A DNA stretch of 44,346 nucleotides from Neisseria polysaccharea ATCC 43768 (GTDB lineage Bacteria > Pseudomonadota > Gammaproteobacteria > Burkholderiales > Neisseriaceae), in assembly GCA_000176735.1 (NCBI GenBank), contig ADBE01000016.1:1-44346 (forward strand), read 5' to 3'. The position numbers were made by a program, and so were the translations under genes. Below, piece by piece: positions 27,277 through 35,685 of the stretch. The first letter of the stretch is position 1. Every line of letters begins with the position of its first letter. The notes under the pieces were generated by a model. It worked only from the letters and a program-made list of their open reading frames with translations, ran no database searches and was not told the origin of the DNA.

Positions 27277-27874
27277 TGAGCCTGTCAGTTTTGCCAGGTA
27301 CAAACAAGACAACCCTGCTCATCAATACAAAGATTTAAATGATGAGATTGTCCGCCAAGATATTCGGCAAAAATGCACAGAAGAACAATATTATTTATGT
27401 GCTTATTGCTGCAAAGCAATTTCAGGAACAAATGTGGATACCATGAATGAGCATATTCAGCCACGCCATCATTACCCCAATTTGTCTATGGATTTTAATA
27501 ATATTGTAGCAAGTTGCAATCAAACAGGGCATTGTGACAATTCAAAAGATTCGAAAATCCTTCCACTTACGCCTTTGATGGACGAATGTGAAACTGAATT
27601 TGAATTTAGAATAAATGGTGCTGTAAGTGGTAAAACAGAAAGGGCAAGAAGTGCAATTGATATTTTGCAATTAAATCATAAAAAATTATGCGAATCAAGA
27701 AAGCAAGCTATTAATTCCATGCTTATAAATCATGGACTTGGAAATCCAATTGAAGTGGAAGATGATGAGTTATTACAATCCGTTTGTGATGATATTATGC
27801 AACCTGAAAACGGAAAACTTATTGCTTTTACGCCAGCTATTGTCAATGCAATTAAAAATTGGACTAACTCATAA
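27254..27874 (+). CDS. ptuB: HNH endonuclease-like protein, PtuB of a Septu-type system
   Basis: A 206-residue protein of the HNH family seen next to Septu and retron-linked ATPases. The pattern is CAYC (49-52), NEHIQPR (His near 67), DFNNIVASC (Asn near 83, Cys 88) and HCDN (93-96): a zinc-ribbon HNH core with all key residues in place. ATG at 27254 lies inside the ATPase 3' end, a 23-base overlap in another frame, so it is co-transcribed and probably coupled. In Septu the nuclease acts with the ATPase against phage; whether it is active here without a full-length ATPase is unknown. Base composition is as AT-rich as the ATPase gene. No reverse transcriptase is nearby, so it is not a retron part. 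Confidence 0.85.
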   Translation: MRKIQKADEPVSFARYKQDNPAHQYKDLNDEIVRQDIRQKCTEEQYYLCAYCCKAISGTNVDTMNEHIQPRHHYPNLSMDFNNIVASCNQTGHCDNSKDSKILPLTPLMDECETEFEFRINGAVSGKTERARSAIDILQLNHKKLCESRKQAINSMLINHGLGNPIEVEDDELLQSVCDDIMQPENGKLIAFTPAIVNAIKNWTNS

Positions 27875-27999
27875 GAAAATAGCCAAAACTCGATTTTTAT
27901 TATATTAAAGCTTTTTACTAATAAGAAATATGGTATGTCACAAGGAATATTTTACTAATTAATCAAATCTTCAAATTCCATTTGGCAAACAACATAATT

Positions 28000-29985
28000 A
28001 TGACAAAAAAGACACAATACAGCGAATCCAGCATCACCGTCCTCAAAGGCTTGGAGCCGGTCAAAGAACGACCCGGCATGTACACCCGCACCGACAGCCC
28101 GACCCACATCTGCCAAGAAGTCATCGACAACGCGGCGGACGAGGCGTTGGGCGGTTTCGCCACTGAAATCGACGTGCGCATCCACGACGACGGTTCGCTT
28201 TCCGTACACGACAACGGACGCGGCATTCCCGTCGGGCTGCACCCTGTCGAAGGCGTACCCGTGGTCGAACTTGTGTTTACCCGTCTGCACGCGGGCGGCA
28301 AGTTCAACAAAAAAGACGGCGGCAGCGCGTATGCCTTTTCTGGCGGTCTGCACGGCGTGGGCGTGTCCGTCACCAACGCCCTCTCCACCCGCCTTGAGGT
28401 CACCGTCAAACGCGAAGGCAAAGTCCACCGCATCGTGTTTGCCGGTGGCGATGTCATTGAGCCATTGACTGAAGTGGGCAAATGCGCCGTCAAAGACAGT
28501 GGCACCGAAGTGCGCGTCTGGCCGGACGGCAAATATTTTGAAAGCCCGAATTACAGCATTCCCGAACTCGAACGCCTGCTGCGCGCCAAAGCCGTGCTGC
28601 TGCCGGGCGTGCGCGTTTCCCTGACCCGTCCGGTCAAAGGCGAAGACGAAGCGCGCACTCAAACCTGGCATTACCCCGACGGTCTGAAAAGCTATCTGAC
28701 CGACCTGATTGCCGACGCGCAGGAAGCCGTGCCTATCTTCTCCTGCGAAAACTATATTTCAGACGATCACAACGGCGATTTCAGCATCGGCGAAGGCGCC
28801 GCCTTTGCCCTGACTTGGCTGGAAGAAGGCTCGTGCGCCAACGAAAGCTATGTCAACCTCATCCCCACCCCGCTGGGCGGCACGCACGAAGCAGGTTTGA
28901 AACAAGCCGTGTTCAACGCCGTCAACAACTTTATCAATCTGCACAACCTCTTGCCGCGCGGCGTGAAAGTACAAAGTGACGACGTGTTCGGCAAAACTGC
29001 CTTTGTCCTCTCTGCCCGTGTCCTCGACCCGCAGTTCCAAGGTCAGACCAAAGACAAACTGACTAACCGCGATGCGCTGAAACTCGTTGCCGCCGTATCG
29101 GGCGACCCTTTGGAATTGTGGCTGAACCAAAACGTGGATTTCGGCAAAAAAATCGCCGAACTCGCTATCCGTCAGGCACAAGCACGGATGCGTTCGGTTA
29201 AAAAGATTGAAAAGAAAAAAGGCAGCGGCGTCGCCGTCCTGCCCGGTAAACTGACCGACTGCGAAAGCGAAGACATCCGCGAAAACGAACTCTTCCTCGT
29301 CGAAGGCGATTCCGCTGGCGGCTCCGCCAAACTCGCCCGCGACAAAGCCACCCAAGCCATCCTGCCTCTGCGCGGTAAGGTGCTCAACAGCTTTGAAGTC
29401 CACCCCGACCAACTCTTCGGCAACGCCGAAATCCATGATATTTCCGTCGCCATCGGCGTTGATCCACATGGAATCAATGACCATCCCGATTTAAGCGGCC
29501 TGCGCTACGGCAAAATCGCCATCCTATCCGATGCCGACGTGGACGGCTCGCATATTCAGGTTTTGCTGTTGACCCTGTTCTACCGCCACTTCCCCAAACT
29601 GGTTGCCGACGGACACATCTACGTCGCCCAGCCGCCGCTGTTCCGCGTCGATGTCAACGCACAAGGCAAAAGCAAACCCGCCCGCAAATTCTACGCTCTC
29701 GACCAAAACGAACTCGACAGCATTTTGGAGCGACTGCAAAAAGAAGGCGTTAGAGAAACCGCCTATTCCATCAGCCGTTTCAAAGGCTTGGGCGAGATGA
29801 ATCCCGACCAGCTCAAAGACACCACCATGCACCCCGACACCCGCCGCCTGTTGCAGGTGCAAATCCCCGAAGGAGCGGATGACGAAACACGCGACATCTT
29901 CGTCAAACTGATGGGCAAAGGCGAAGCCGCCGCCCGCCGCGCTTGGATGGAACGCGAAGGCGATACAGCGGAACTCGATATTTGA
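28000..29985 (+). CDS. parE: DNA topoisomerase IV subunit B
   Basis: A 661-residue ATPase subunit of topoisomerase IV, which separates daughter chromosomes with ParC. The GHKL domain shows VIDNAADEALGG, DNGRGIPVG and GGLHGVGVSVTNAL; the Toprim domain has LVEGDSAGGSA (near 440) and LSDADVDGSHI (near 510); the C-terminus has KGLGEMNPDQL. ATG at 28000 is used with no good ribosome binding site; an upstream in-frame start at 27982 would add MANNII, which is island-like sequence. Its upstream region is the edge of the AT-rich island, so its promoter may have been displaced or renewed by the insertion. A DUS pair ends the gene. Confidence 0.96.
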   Translation: MTKKTQYSESSITVLKGLEPVKERPGMYTRTDSPTHICQEVIDNAADEALGGFATEIDVRIHDDGSLSVHDNGRGIPVGLHPVEGVPVVELVFTRLHAGGKFNKKDGGSAYAFSGGLHGVGVSVTNALSTRLEVTVKREGKVHRIVFAGGDVIEPLTEVGKCAVKDSGTEVRVWPDGKYFESPNYSIPELERLLRAKAVLLPGVRVSLTRPVKGEDEARTQTWHYPDGLKSYLTDLIADAQEAVPIFSCENYISDDHNGDFSIGEGAAFALTWLEEGSCANESYVNLIPTPLGGTHEAGLKQAVFNAVNNFINLHNLLPRGVKVQSDDVFGKTAFVLSARVLDPQFQGQTKDKLTNRDALKLVAAVSGDPLELWLNQNVDFGKKIAELAIRQAQARMRSVKKIEKKKGSGVAVLPGKLTDCESEDIRENELFLVEGDSAGGSAKLARDKATQAILPLRGKVLNSFEVHPDQLFGNAEIHDISVAIGVDPHGINDHPDLSGLRYGKIAILSDADVDGSHIQVLLLTLFYRHFPKLVADGHIYVAQPPLFRVDVNAQGKSKPARKFYALDQNELDSILERLQKEGVRETAYSISRFKGLGEMNPDQLKDTTMHPDTRRLLQVQIPEGADDETRDIFVKLMGKGEAAARRAWMEREGDTAELDI

Positions 29986-30009
29986 ACCGTGATTGCCGCA
30001 TACGAAAAA

Positions 30010-30045
30010 ATGCCGTCTGAAACCAAATCGGCTTTCAGACGGCAT
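30010..30045. terminator. Inverted DUS pair between parE and the proQ-like gene
   Basis: ATGCCGTCTGAA at 30010-30021 and TTCAGACGGCAT at 30034-30045 with a 12-base loop; convergent genes on both sides. Confidence 0.8.
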
Positions 30046-30058
30046 TTCGTTTGGGGAT

Positions 30059-30484
30059 TTATTCTGCTGCGGAAGATTCGGCTACTTCGGCTTCAACAGA
30101 CGGCGTTTCGGCGGCAGCTTGGGCGGACTGTTGTTGCAAAGCCTGCTGCACGAAAGGATGGTTTTGCGCGATCGCCTGTTCTTCGGGGGTAACTTCGCCT
30201 TTGAAACGGTTGTTCAAATCGAAACGTTTGCCGCCGCGCGCCAAGGCTTTCAGATAACGCGGACGGCGGCAGTGGTTGGCGAGGACGCGTGCAATAAGTG
30301 TAGGATCGTATTGGGGCAGCGCGGTAATCAAGTCTTGGTCGATACCGAGTGCCAACGGTTTAAATCGTTTGAATACATCGTATTTGCCGTAGATGTGGTC
30401 GGCAATCATTTCGGTCTGTTTCTTTTTGCTCATAGTTTGGACGGCGGATTTCAGTGCCGCACCCAAAGCGGTTTCTTGTGTCAT
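30059..30484 (-). CDS. proQ: ProQ/FinO-domain RNA chaperone (matches meningococcal NMB1681 type)
   Basis: A 141-residue protein consisting mainly of a FinO/ProQ domain (about 15-115): QTEMIADHIYGKYDVFKRFKPLALGIDQDLI and NHCRRPRYLKALARGGKRFDLN are the core RNA-binding elements, including the conserved Arg/Lys-rich stretch. The last 30 residues are an Ala/Gln/Glu-rich low-complexity tail. Minimal ProQ proteins of Neisseria bind many small RNAs and mRNA 3' ends and act as global post-transcriptional regulators. AGAGGAAT upstream of ATG 30484 is the ribosome binding site. It follows aroC by 91 bases on the same strand. Confidence 0.92.
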   Translation of the reverse strand: MTQETALGAALKSAVQTMSKKKQTEMIADHIYGKYDVFKRFKPLALGIDQDLITALPQYDPTLIARVLANHCRRPRYLKALARGGKRFDLNNRFKGEVTPEEQAIAQNHPFVQQALQQQSAQAAAETPSVEAEVAESSAAE

Positions 30485-30575
30485 TTCGGTTGTATTCCTC
30501 TAAACAAACCCGTGCGTCAAGGCGGCACGGCAATGCTGGGTATTCTATTATAAAGTCTGTGTTTTGGCTAAGTTT

Positions 30576-31676
30576 TTATTTGTTTGAAAGGGTAATGTCG
30601 GGCGTATTAACCCGAACGTCGGCATTTTGCGCGCGATGGCGTAAGGCGTGGTCGATTAAAACCAATGCCAGCATAGCTTCGGCAATCGGAGCGGCGCGTA
30701 ATCCGACACAGGGGTCGTGTCTGCCGTGGGTGGCGAGTTCGACGGGGTCGCCGTTGATGTCGATACTGCGGCGCGGTGTGGCAATGGAGCTGGTGGGTTT
30801 GATGGCGATATTGACGCGGATGTTTTGTCCGGTGCTGATGCCGCCGAGAATGCCGCCTGAGTGGTTGGACAGGAAGCCTTGCGGGGTGAGTTCGTCGCCG
30901 TGTTCGCTGCCGCGTTGGACGACGCTGCCGAAGCCCGCGCCGATTTCCACGCCTTTGACGGCGTTGATGCCCATCATGGCGTAGGCGATTTCGGCATCGA
31001 GGCGGTCGAAAACGGGTTCGCCCAAGCCGACGGGGACGTTAGCCGCTTCGATATGCAGCTTCGCGCCGACGGAATCCAACGATTTGCGCACGCTGTCCAT
31101 ATAGTTTTCCAGCTCGGCGATTTGGCTTTGGTTGGCGGCGAAGAAGGGATTTTGGGAAATGTGTTCGCAGCCTTCAAACTGAATTTCTTTTTCGCCGACT
31201 TGGGTAACGTAGGCGGTGATTTCCGTGCCGAATTTTTCTTTCAGCCATTTTTTGGCAACGGCTCCGGCGGCAACGCGGGCGGCGGTTTCGCGGGCGGAGC
31301 TTCTGCCGCCGCCTCGGTAGTCGCGCGTGCCGTATTTGTGCCAGTAGGTATAGTCGGCATGGCCGGGACGGAAGCTGGTGGCGATGTTGCCGTAGTCTTT
31401 GCTGCGCTGGTCGGTATTGCGGATTAAGAGGGCGATGGGTGTGCCGGTGGTTTTGCCTTCGAATACGCCGGAGAGGATTTCTACTTGGTCGGCTTCGCGG
31501 CGTTGGGTAACGTGGCGGCTGGTGCCGGGTTTGCGCCGGTCGAGGTCGGCTTGGATGTCTGATTCGGTTAATGCCAGTCCGGGCGGGCAGCCGTCGATGA
31601 TACAGCCCAAACCTGCGCCGTGGCTTTCGCCGAAGGTGGTCACGGTAAAGAGTTGTCCGAAAGTGTTGCCTGCCAT
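30576..31676 (-). CDS. aroC: Chorismate synthase
   Basis: A 366-residue enzyme that forms chorismate from EPSP with reduced FMN, the last step of the common aromatic pathway. Signatures present are [18 protein letters not shown] (about 16-33), the long [29 protein letters not shown] region with [12 protein letters not shown]-like core, and [17 protein letters not shown] near 320. AGAGGGA lies before ATG 31676. It is divergent from trmA, with 142 bases between. Confidence 0.97.
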   Translation of the reverse strand: MAGNTFGQLFTVTTFGESHGAGLGCIIDGCPPGLALTESDIQADLDRRKPGTSRHVTQRREADQVEILSGVFEGKTTGTPIALLIRNTDQRSKDYGNIATSFRPGHADYTYWHKYGTRDYRGGGRSSARETAARVAAGAVAKKWLKEKFGTEITAYVTQVGEKEIQFEGCEHISQNPFFAANQSQIAELENYMDSVRKSLDSVGAKLHIEAANVPVGLGEPVFDRLDAEIAYAMMGINAVKGVEIGAGFGSVVQRGSEHGDELTPQGFLSNHSGGILGGISTGQNIRVNIAIKPTSSIATPRRSIDINGDPVELATHGRHDPCVGLRAAPIAEAMLALVLIDHALRHRAQNADVRVNTPDITLSNK

Positions 31677-31786
31677 ATTTTCCCTCTGTCGGCGGTATGT
31701 TGGAGACGGCTGATTTTAGCATAAAAGCCGGAGGAAAACGGGTTATATACCGGTAAAGGGGTTGCGTGTTTTGCAGTGAATCGGCT

Positions 31787-31792
31787 TATAAT
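31787..31792 (+). promoter_or_regulatory. Likely -10 box of trmA
   Basis: TATAAT 26 bases before the trmA ATG; the best -35 candidate (TTGCGT, 31762-31767) is 19 bases away, so the promoter is not perfect. Confidence 0.4.
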
Positions 31793-31818
31793 CCGGTCTG
31801 ATTTTTCAGGATAGCGAT

Positions 31819-32922
31819 ATGAGCGACTACACGCAGCAGCTTCAAGATAAAAAAGACCGCCTTAAAACCCTTTTTGCAGGTTTGGATTTCCCTGAGTGGG
31901 AAGTGTACGAATCTCCGGACAAACATTACCGTATGCGTGCCGAGTTCCGTATTTGGCACGAAGGCAGTGAAATGTTTTACGCCATGTTTGAAAAAGGGCA
32001 GAAGGCTAGCGGGGCAAGCCTGATCCGTTGCGACCGTTTTGAAGCGGCTTCCGAAGCCGTCAACCGCCTGATGCCCGAATTAATTGCCGTTGCCGCCCAA
32101 TCTGCCGAACTGAGAAACCGTTGGTATGCCGTCGAATTTTTGTCTACGCTCAGCGGGGAAATGCTGGTTACCATGATTTACCACAAAAGGCTTGATAATG
32201 AGTGGATGCAGGCGGCGCAAGCGTTACAGCAACAGTTGGATATTTCCGTTATTGGGCGGAGCAGGGGACAGAAAATAGTCTTAAAACAGGACTATGCAAC
32301 GGAAACTTTGAAGGTCGGCAACCGGGATTTCCGTTATCGGCAAATTGAAGGCAGTTTTACCCAACCGAATGCCGCCGTGTGTCAGAAAATGCTTGAATGG
32401 GCCTGCGGTGCAGCAGAAGGATTGGATGGGGATTTGCTCGAACTGTATTGCGGAAACGGCAACTTTACGCTTCCTTTATCTGAAAAGTTTGAACGTGTTT
32501 TGGCAACCGAAATCTCCAAAACCTCCGTCAGCGCGGCGCAATGGAATATCGAAGCCAACCGCATCGGCAACATCAAAATCACCCGTCTGTCTGCTGAAGA
32601 ATTTACCGAAGCCTATACCGGAAAACGTGAGTTTAAACGCCTTAAGGATGGCGGTATTGCTTTGACGGATTACGCATTTTCCACTATTTTTGTTGATCCG
32701 CCGCGTGCCGGTATCGATGAGGAAACTTTGAAGCTGGTGTCGCAGTTTGACAACATCATCTACATTTCCTGTAATCCTGAAACGCTGCGCGCCAATTTGG
32801 ATACCTTGGTGGAAACCCATACGGTTGAACGTGCCGCCCTGTTCGATCAATTTCCGTTTACGCACCATATTGAAAGCGGTGTGCTGTTGAAAAAGAAAAT
32901 CCTTGGAAAAAGCAAGAGGTAA
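31819..32922 (+). CDS. trmA: tRNA (uracil-54, C5) methyltransferase
   Basis: A 367-residue SAM-dependent enzyme that makes ribothymidine at position 54 of tRNA. Key parts: [12 protein letters not shown] (near 35), [11 protein letters not shown] (near 175), the SAM loop [15 protein letters not shown] (near 212), [10 protein letters not shown] (near 293) and the nucleophile motif YISCNPETL (near 315, Cys). Length equals that of E. coli TrmA (366) and the order of motifs is identical. GGATAGCG before the ATG is a weak ribosome binding site. The aminotransferase gene starts five bases after its stop, so the two form an operon. Confidence 0.96.
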   Translation: MSDYTQQLQDKKDRLKTLFAGLDFPEWEVYESPDKHYRMRAEFRIWHEGSEMFYAMFEKGQKASGASLIRCDRFEAASEAVNRLMPELIAVAAQSAELRNRWYAVEFLSTLSGEMLVTMIYHKRLDNEWMQAAQALQQQLDISVIGRSRGQKIVLKQDYATETLKVGNRDFRYRQIEGSFTQPNAAVCQKMLEWACGAAEGLDGDLLELYCGNGNFTLPLSEKFERVLATEISKTSVSAAQWNIEANRIGNIKITRLSAEEFTEAYTGKREFKRLKDGGIALTDYAFSTIFVDPPRAGIDEETLKLVSQFDNIIYISCNPETLRANLDTLVETHTVERAALFDQFPFTHHIESGVLLKKKILGKSKR

Positions 32923-32927
32923 GGACT

Positions 32928-34121
32928 ATGTACCGACACATCGAATACTATCCCGGCGACCCGATTTTGAGTTTGGTCGAAACCTTCAAAAACGACCCGC
33001 GCCCTGAAAAAGTCAATTTAAGCATAGGCATTTATTTCGACGACGAAGGCAAGATGCCTGTGTTGGAATCCGTGCGCCGTGCCGAAGCCGCCCGCGCCGC
33101 CGCGCCTGCGCCGTCGCCCTACCTGCCGATGGAAGGTTTGGATGCTTATCGCAGCGCGGTGCAGCATTTATTGTTCGGCAAAGACAACCCCGCGCTCGCA
33201 CAAGGACGCATCGTTACTGTGCAAACCTTGGGCGGCTCGGGCGCGCTCAAAGTCGGAGCGGATTTCCTGCACCGCTGGTTTCCCGAAGCGCGCGCCTACG
33301 TCAGCGACCCGACTTGGGACAACCATCGCGGCATTTTTGAAGGCGCAGGTTTCGAAGTCGGCACTTACCCATATTACGACCCTGCTGCCGTCGGCGTGAA
33401 ATTCGACGAAATGACCGCGTTTTTCAACACCCTGCCCGAACACAGCGTCTTAATCCTGCATCCCTGCTGCCACAACCCGACCGGCGCGGATATGTCGGAA
33501 CGGCAATGGGACGAAGTGTTGCACATCATCAAAACGCGCAAACTGATTCCGTTTATGGACATTGCTTACCAAGGCTTCGGCGGCGATTTGGACAGCGATG
33601 CCTATGCCGTCCGCAAAGCTGTGGAAATGGATTTGCCGCTGTTCGTCAGCAATTCCTTCTCGAAAAACCTGTCGCTCTACGGCGAACGCGTCGGCGGTTT
33701 GAGCGTGGTTTGCCCGAATAAAGAAGAAGCGGAATTGGTGTTCGGACAACTCAAATTCACCGTCCGCCGCATCTACTCCAGCCCGCCCGCATACGGCGCG
33801 TATATCGCCGCCGATGTGATGAGCAGCCCCGAACTTTATGCTTTGTGGCAAAACGAAGTTTATATGATGCGCGACCGCATCCGTGCGATGCGGCAGAAAC
33901 TTTATGATGTCTTAACTGCGCAAATCCCCGATCGCGATTTCACTTATTTCATCAAACAGCGCGGAATGTTCGGCTACACGGGGTTGAGCGTGGGGCAAGT
34001 CCGCAGGCTGCGCGACGAATTTGCCGTTTACCTGCTGGATTCCGGCAGGATGTGCGTCGCCGGACTGAATACATCAAATATCGCCTATGTCGCCGATGCG
34101 TTTGCCGAAGTGTTGAAATAA
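32928..34121 (+). CDS. tyrB: Aromatic-amino-acid aminotransferase
   Basis: A 397-residue fold-type I PLP enzyme of the aspartate/tyrosine aminotransferase group. The PLP lysine sits in [16 protein letters not shown] (near residue 246); [11 protein letters not shown] (near 182) and the C-terminal Arg-containing region [11 protein letters not shown] (near 375) bind substrate. It ends tyrosine and phenylalanine synthesis and may also transaminate aspartate; the exact preference cannot be read. GTAAGGACT before ATG 32928 is the ribosome binding site, and trmA is five bases upstream. An AG-type DUS hairpin terminates the pair. Confidence 0.9.
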   Translation: MYRHIEYYPGDPILSLVETFKNDPRPEKVNLSIGIYFDDEGKMPVLESVRRAEAARAAAPAPSPYLPMEGLDAYRSAVQHLLFGKDNPALAQGRIVTVQTLGGSGALKVGADFLHRWFPEARAYVSDPTWDNHRGIFEGAGFEVGTYPYYDPAAVGVKFDEMTAFFNTLPEHSVLILHPCCHNPTGADMSERQWDEVLHIIKTRKLIPFMDIAYQGFGGDLDSDAYAVRKAVEMDLPLFVSNSFSKNLSLYGERVGGLSVVCPNKEEAELVFGQLKFTVRRIYSSPPAYGAYIAADVMSSPELYALWQNEVYMMRDRIRAMRQKLYDVLTAQIPDRDFTYFIKQRGMFGYTGLSVGQVRRLRDEFAVYLLDSGRMCVAGLNTSNIAYVADAFAEVLK

Positions 34122-34140
34122 GAATTTGAAGTAAGTCAAA

Positions 34141-34176
34141 AGGCCGTCTGAAAAGTATTTATCTTTCAGACGGCCT
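34141..34176. terminator. Inverted AG-type DUS pair after tyrB
   Basis: AGGCCGTCTGAA at 34141-34152 and TTCAGACGGCCT at 34165-34176 with a 12-base loop and a following CTTT. This is the AG dialect of the uptake sequence, unlike the AT pairs elsewhere. It also lies just downstream of the tRNA gene on the other strand. Confidence 0.8.
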
Positions 34177-34185
34177 CTTTATAAT

Positions 34186-34261
34186 TGGCGCACCCAACAG
34201 GGATCGAACCTGTGACCTCCAGCTTCGGAAACTGACACTCTTCCAACTGAGCTATGGGTGC
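34186..34261 (-). tRNA. tRNA-Arg (anticodon CCG)
   Basis: A 76-base tRNA with encoded CCA. The acceptor stem GCACCCA pairs with TGGGTGC, followed by G and CCA; the D arm is GCTC with GAGT; the anticodon loop is TTCCGAA, giving anticodon CCG; the T arm is ACAGG-TTCGATC-CCTGT. It reads the arginine codon CGG. It is encoded alone, opposite to and between tyrB and the cytochrome gene. Confidence 0.95.
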
Positions 34262-34435
34262 GGAAAACGTAAGGTTAACGTAAATTCTGCAAATTGGCAA
34301 AGGTTATCTTGCGCCGGCAGGCGGCGTATGGCGGCATAAGGGAAGTTTTCTTGGAGGTAATCCAGTATTTTCAACGGATTATTTGTTTTATACAGATACC
34401 GTTGGCAAATTTTTTCATATTTTCAATGATAGCGA
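34262..34435. other. Intergenic region between tRNA-Arg and the cytochrome promoter
   Basis: No gene is seen. It must contain the tRNA promoter on the minus strand, but no strong consensus match stands out. Confidence 0.4.
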
Positions 34436-34464
34436 TTGGAAAGACCCTGTGAATTCAGTATAAT
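34436..34464 (+). promoter_or_regulatory. Promoter of the cytochrome c5 gene
   Basis: TTGGAA at 34436-34441 and a perfect TATAAT at 34459-34464 with a 17-base spacer. The ATG at 34546 is about 75 bases from the expected start of transcription, leaving a moderate leader. Confidence 0.6.
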
Positions 34465-34545
34465 CCAGCAAAATATTGTTAACTGCGTTTAACACACCAA
34501 ACTATAATTTACAGCACAACCTAACCTGACGGCGAGGCCTACCAA

Positions 34546-35385
34546 ATGAAACAACTCCGCGACAACAAAGCCCAAGGCTCTGCACTGTTTACCCTTGTGA
34601 GCGGTATCGTTATTGTTATTGCAGTCCTTTATTTCCTAATTAAGCTGGCGGGCAGCGGCTCGTTCGGCGATGTCGATGCCACTACGGAAGCGGCAACGCA
34701 GACCCGTATCCAGCCCGTCGGACAATTGACGATGGGCGACGGCATCCCCGTCGGCGAACGCCAAGGCGAACAGATTTTCGGCAAAATCTGTATCCAATGC
34801 CACGCAGCGGACAGCAATGTGCCGAACGCCCCGAAACTGGAGCACAACGGCGATTGGGCGCCGCGTATCGCACAAGGTTTTGATACCTTGTTCCAACACG
34901 CGCTGAACGGCTTTAACGCCATGCCTGCAAAAGGCGGTGCGGCAGATCTGACCGATCAGGAACTCAAACGGGCGATTACCTATATGGCGAATAAAAGCGG
35001 AGGTTCTTTCCCAAATCCTGATGAGGCTGCACCTGCCGACAATGCCGCTTCAGGAGCAGCTTCTGCTCCTGCCGATAGTGCAGCTCCGGCAGAAGCGAAG
35101 GCAGAAGACAAAGGTGCTGCCGCACCTGCAGCCGGTGCAGACGGCAAGAAAGTTTTTGAAGCAAGCTGTCAGGCGTGCCACGGCGGTTCGATTCCCGGTA
35201 TTCCCGGCATAGGCAAAAAAGACGATTGGGCACCGCGTATCAAAAAAGGCAAAGAAACCTTGCACAAACATGCCCTTGAAGGCTTTAACGCGATGCCGGC
35301 CAAAGGCGGTAATGCAGGTTTGAGCGATGACGAAGTCAAAGCGGCTGTTGACTATATGGCAAACCAATCCGGTGCGAAATTCTAA
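34546..35385 (+). CDS. Membrane-anchored dihaem cytochrome c5
   Basis: A 279-residue c-type cytochrome with an N-terminal membrane anchor (about residues 13-35) and two copies of the same haem domain. Haem sites are CIQCH (82-86) and CQACH (208-212); each copy repeats DWAPRI...TL..HAL.GFNAMPAKGG, where the Met is the likely sixth iron ligand. A linker rich in Ala, Pro and acidic residues joins them (about 158-200). In Neisseria a cytochrome c5 of this design carries electrons from the bc1 complex to cbb3 oxidase and, in gonococcus, to the nitrite reductase AniA. The gene is alone, with its own promoter and terminator. Confidence 0.9.
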   Translation: MKQLRDNKAQGSALFTLVSGIVIVIAVLYFLIKLAGSGSFGDVDATTEAATQTRIQPVGQLTMGDGIPVGERQGEQIFGKICIQCHAADSNVPNAPKLEHNGDWAPRIAQGFDTLFQHALNGFNAMPAKGGAADLTDQELKRAITYMANKSGGSFPNPDEAAPADNAASGAASAPADSAAPAEAKAEDKGAAAPAAGADGKKVFEASCQACHGGSIPGIPGIGKKDDWAPRIKKGKETLHKHALEGFNAMPAKGGNAGLSDDEVKAAVDYMANQSGAKF

Positions 35386-35405
35386 ATTCGGATTAAATTA
35401 AAAAA

Positions 35406-35432
35406 CGGGGCAGGTATCTGCTCCGTTTTTTT
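35406..35432 (+). terminator. Intrinsic terminator of the cytochrome c5 gene
   Basis: CGGGGCAG (35406-35413), loop GTAT, CTGCTCCG (35418-35425), then seven T. The stem has eight pairs with one G-T. It does not contain a DUS, unlike most terminators here. Confidence 0.85.
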
Positions 35433-35635
35433 ATGGGAATTTATTTGTTCGTCCATGTGGAAATGACATCAAAGGGTGTGAATAGGCTTTTCATCTTTGA
35501 AATCTGTCTGCCCGATCGGATGAATAAAAAGTAGGATGATAAAAAAGCTGATGTATGGATACTGGTTTAACCCATTTGTTTTGAAGTTATAGTCGAGATA
35601 CGTGTATCGGTGCAACCGGTCTGCCGTTGACGAAA

Positions 35636-35664
35636 ATGCCGTCTGAAAATGTTTCAGACGGCAT
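35636..35664. terminator. Inverted DUS pair downstream of gcvP
   Basis: ATGCCGTCTGAA at 35636-35647 and TTCAGACGGCAT at 35653-35664 with a 5-base loop, 21 bases after the gcvP stop. The 200 bases between this and the cytochrome terminator hold no gene I can support. Confidence 0.8.
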
Positions 35665-35685
35665 TTGTCTTCGGGGTTTCAACGG

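Larger units (their letters stand above)
25652..27999. other. AT-rich accessory island between rppH and parE
   Basis: This stretch is visibly much richer in A and T than both flanks, has codon use unlike the neighbours (AAT, AAA, TTA, ATT favoured) and contains no DUS, whereas most other kilobases have one or more. It encodes a two-gene ATPase-HNH defence pair. No integrase, transposase or clear direct repeat is seen at the ends, so the borders (just after the DUS at 25651, and in the AT-rich 125 bases before parE) are approximate. Confidence 0.75.

Noticed and set aside
25730-27874. Retron with an ATPase-HNH effector
   Set aside because: No reverse transcriptase or msr/msd-like region is found near the pair; a two-gene Septu-type system explains it.
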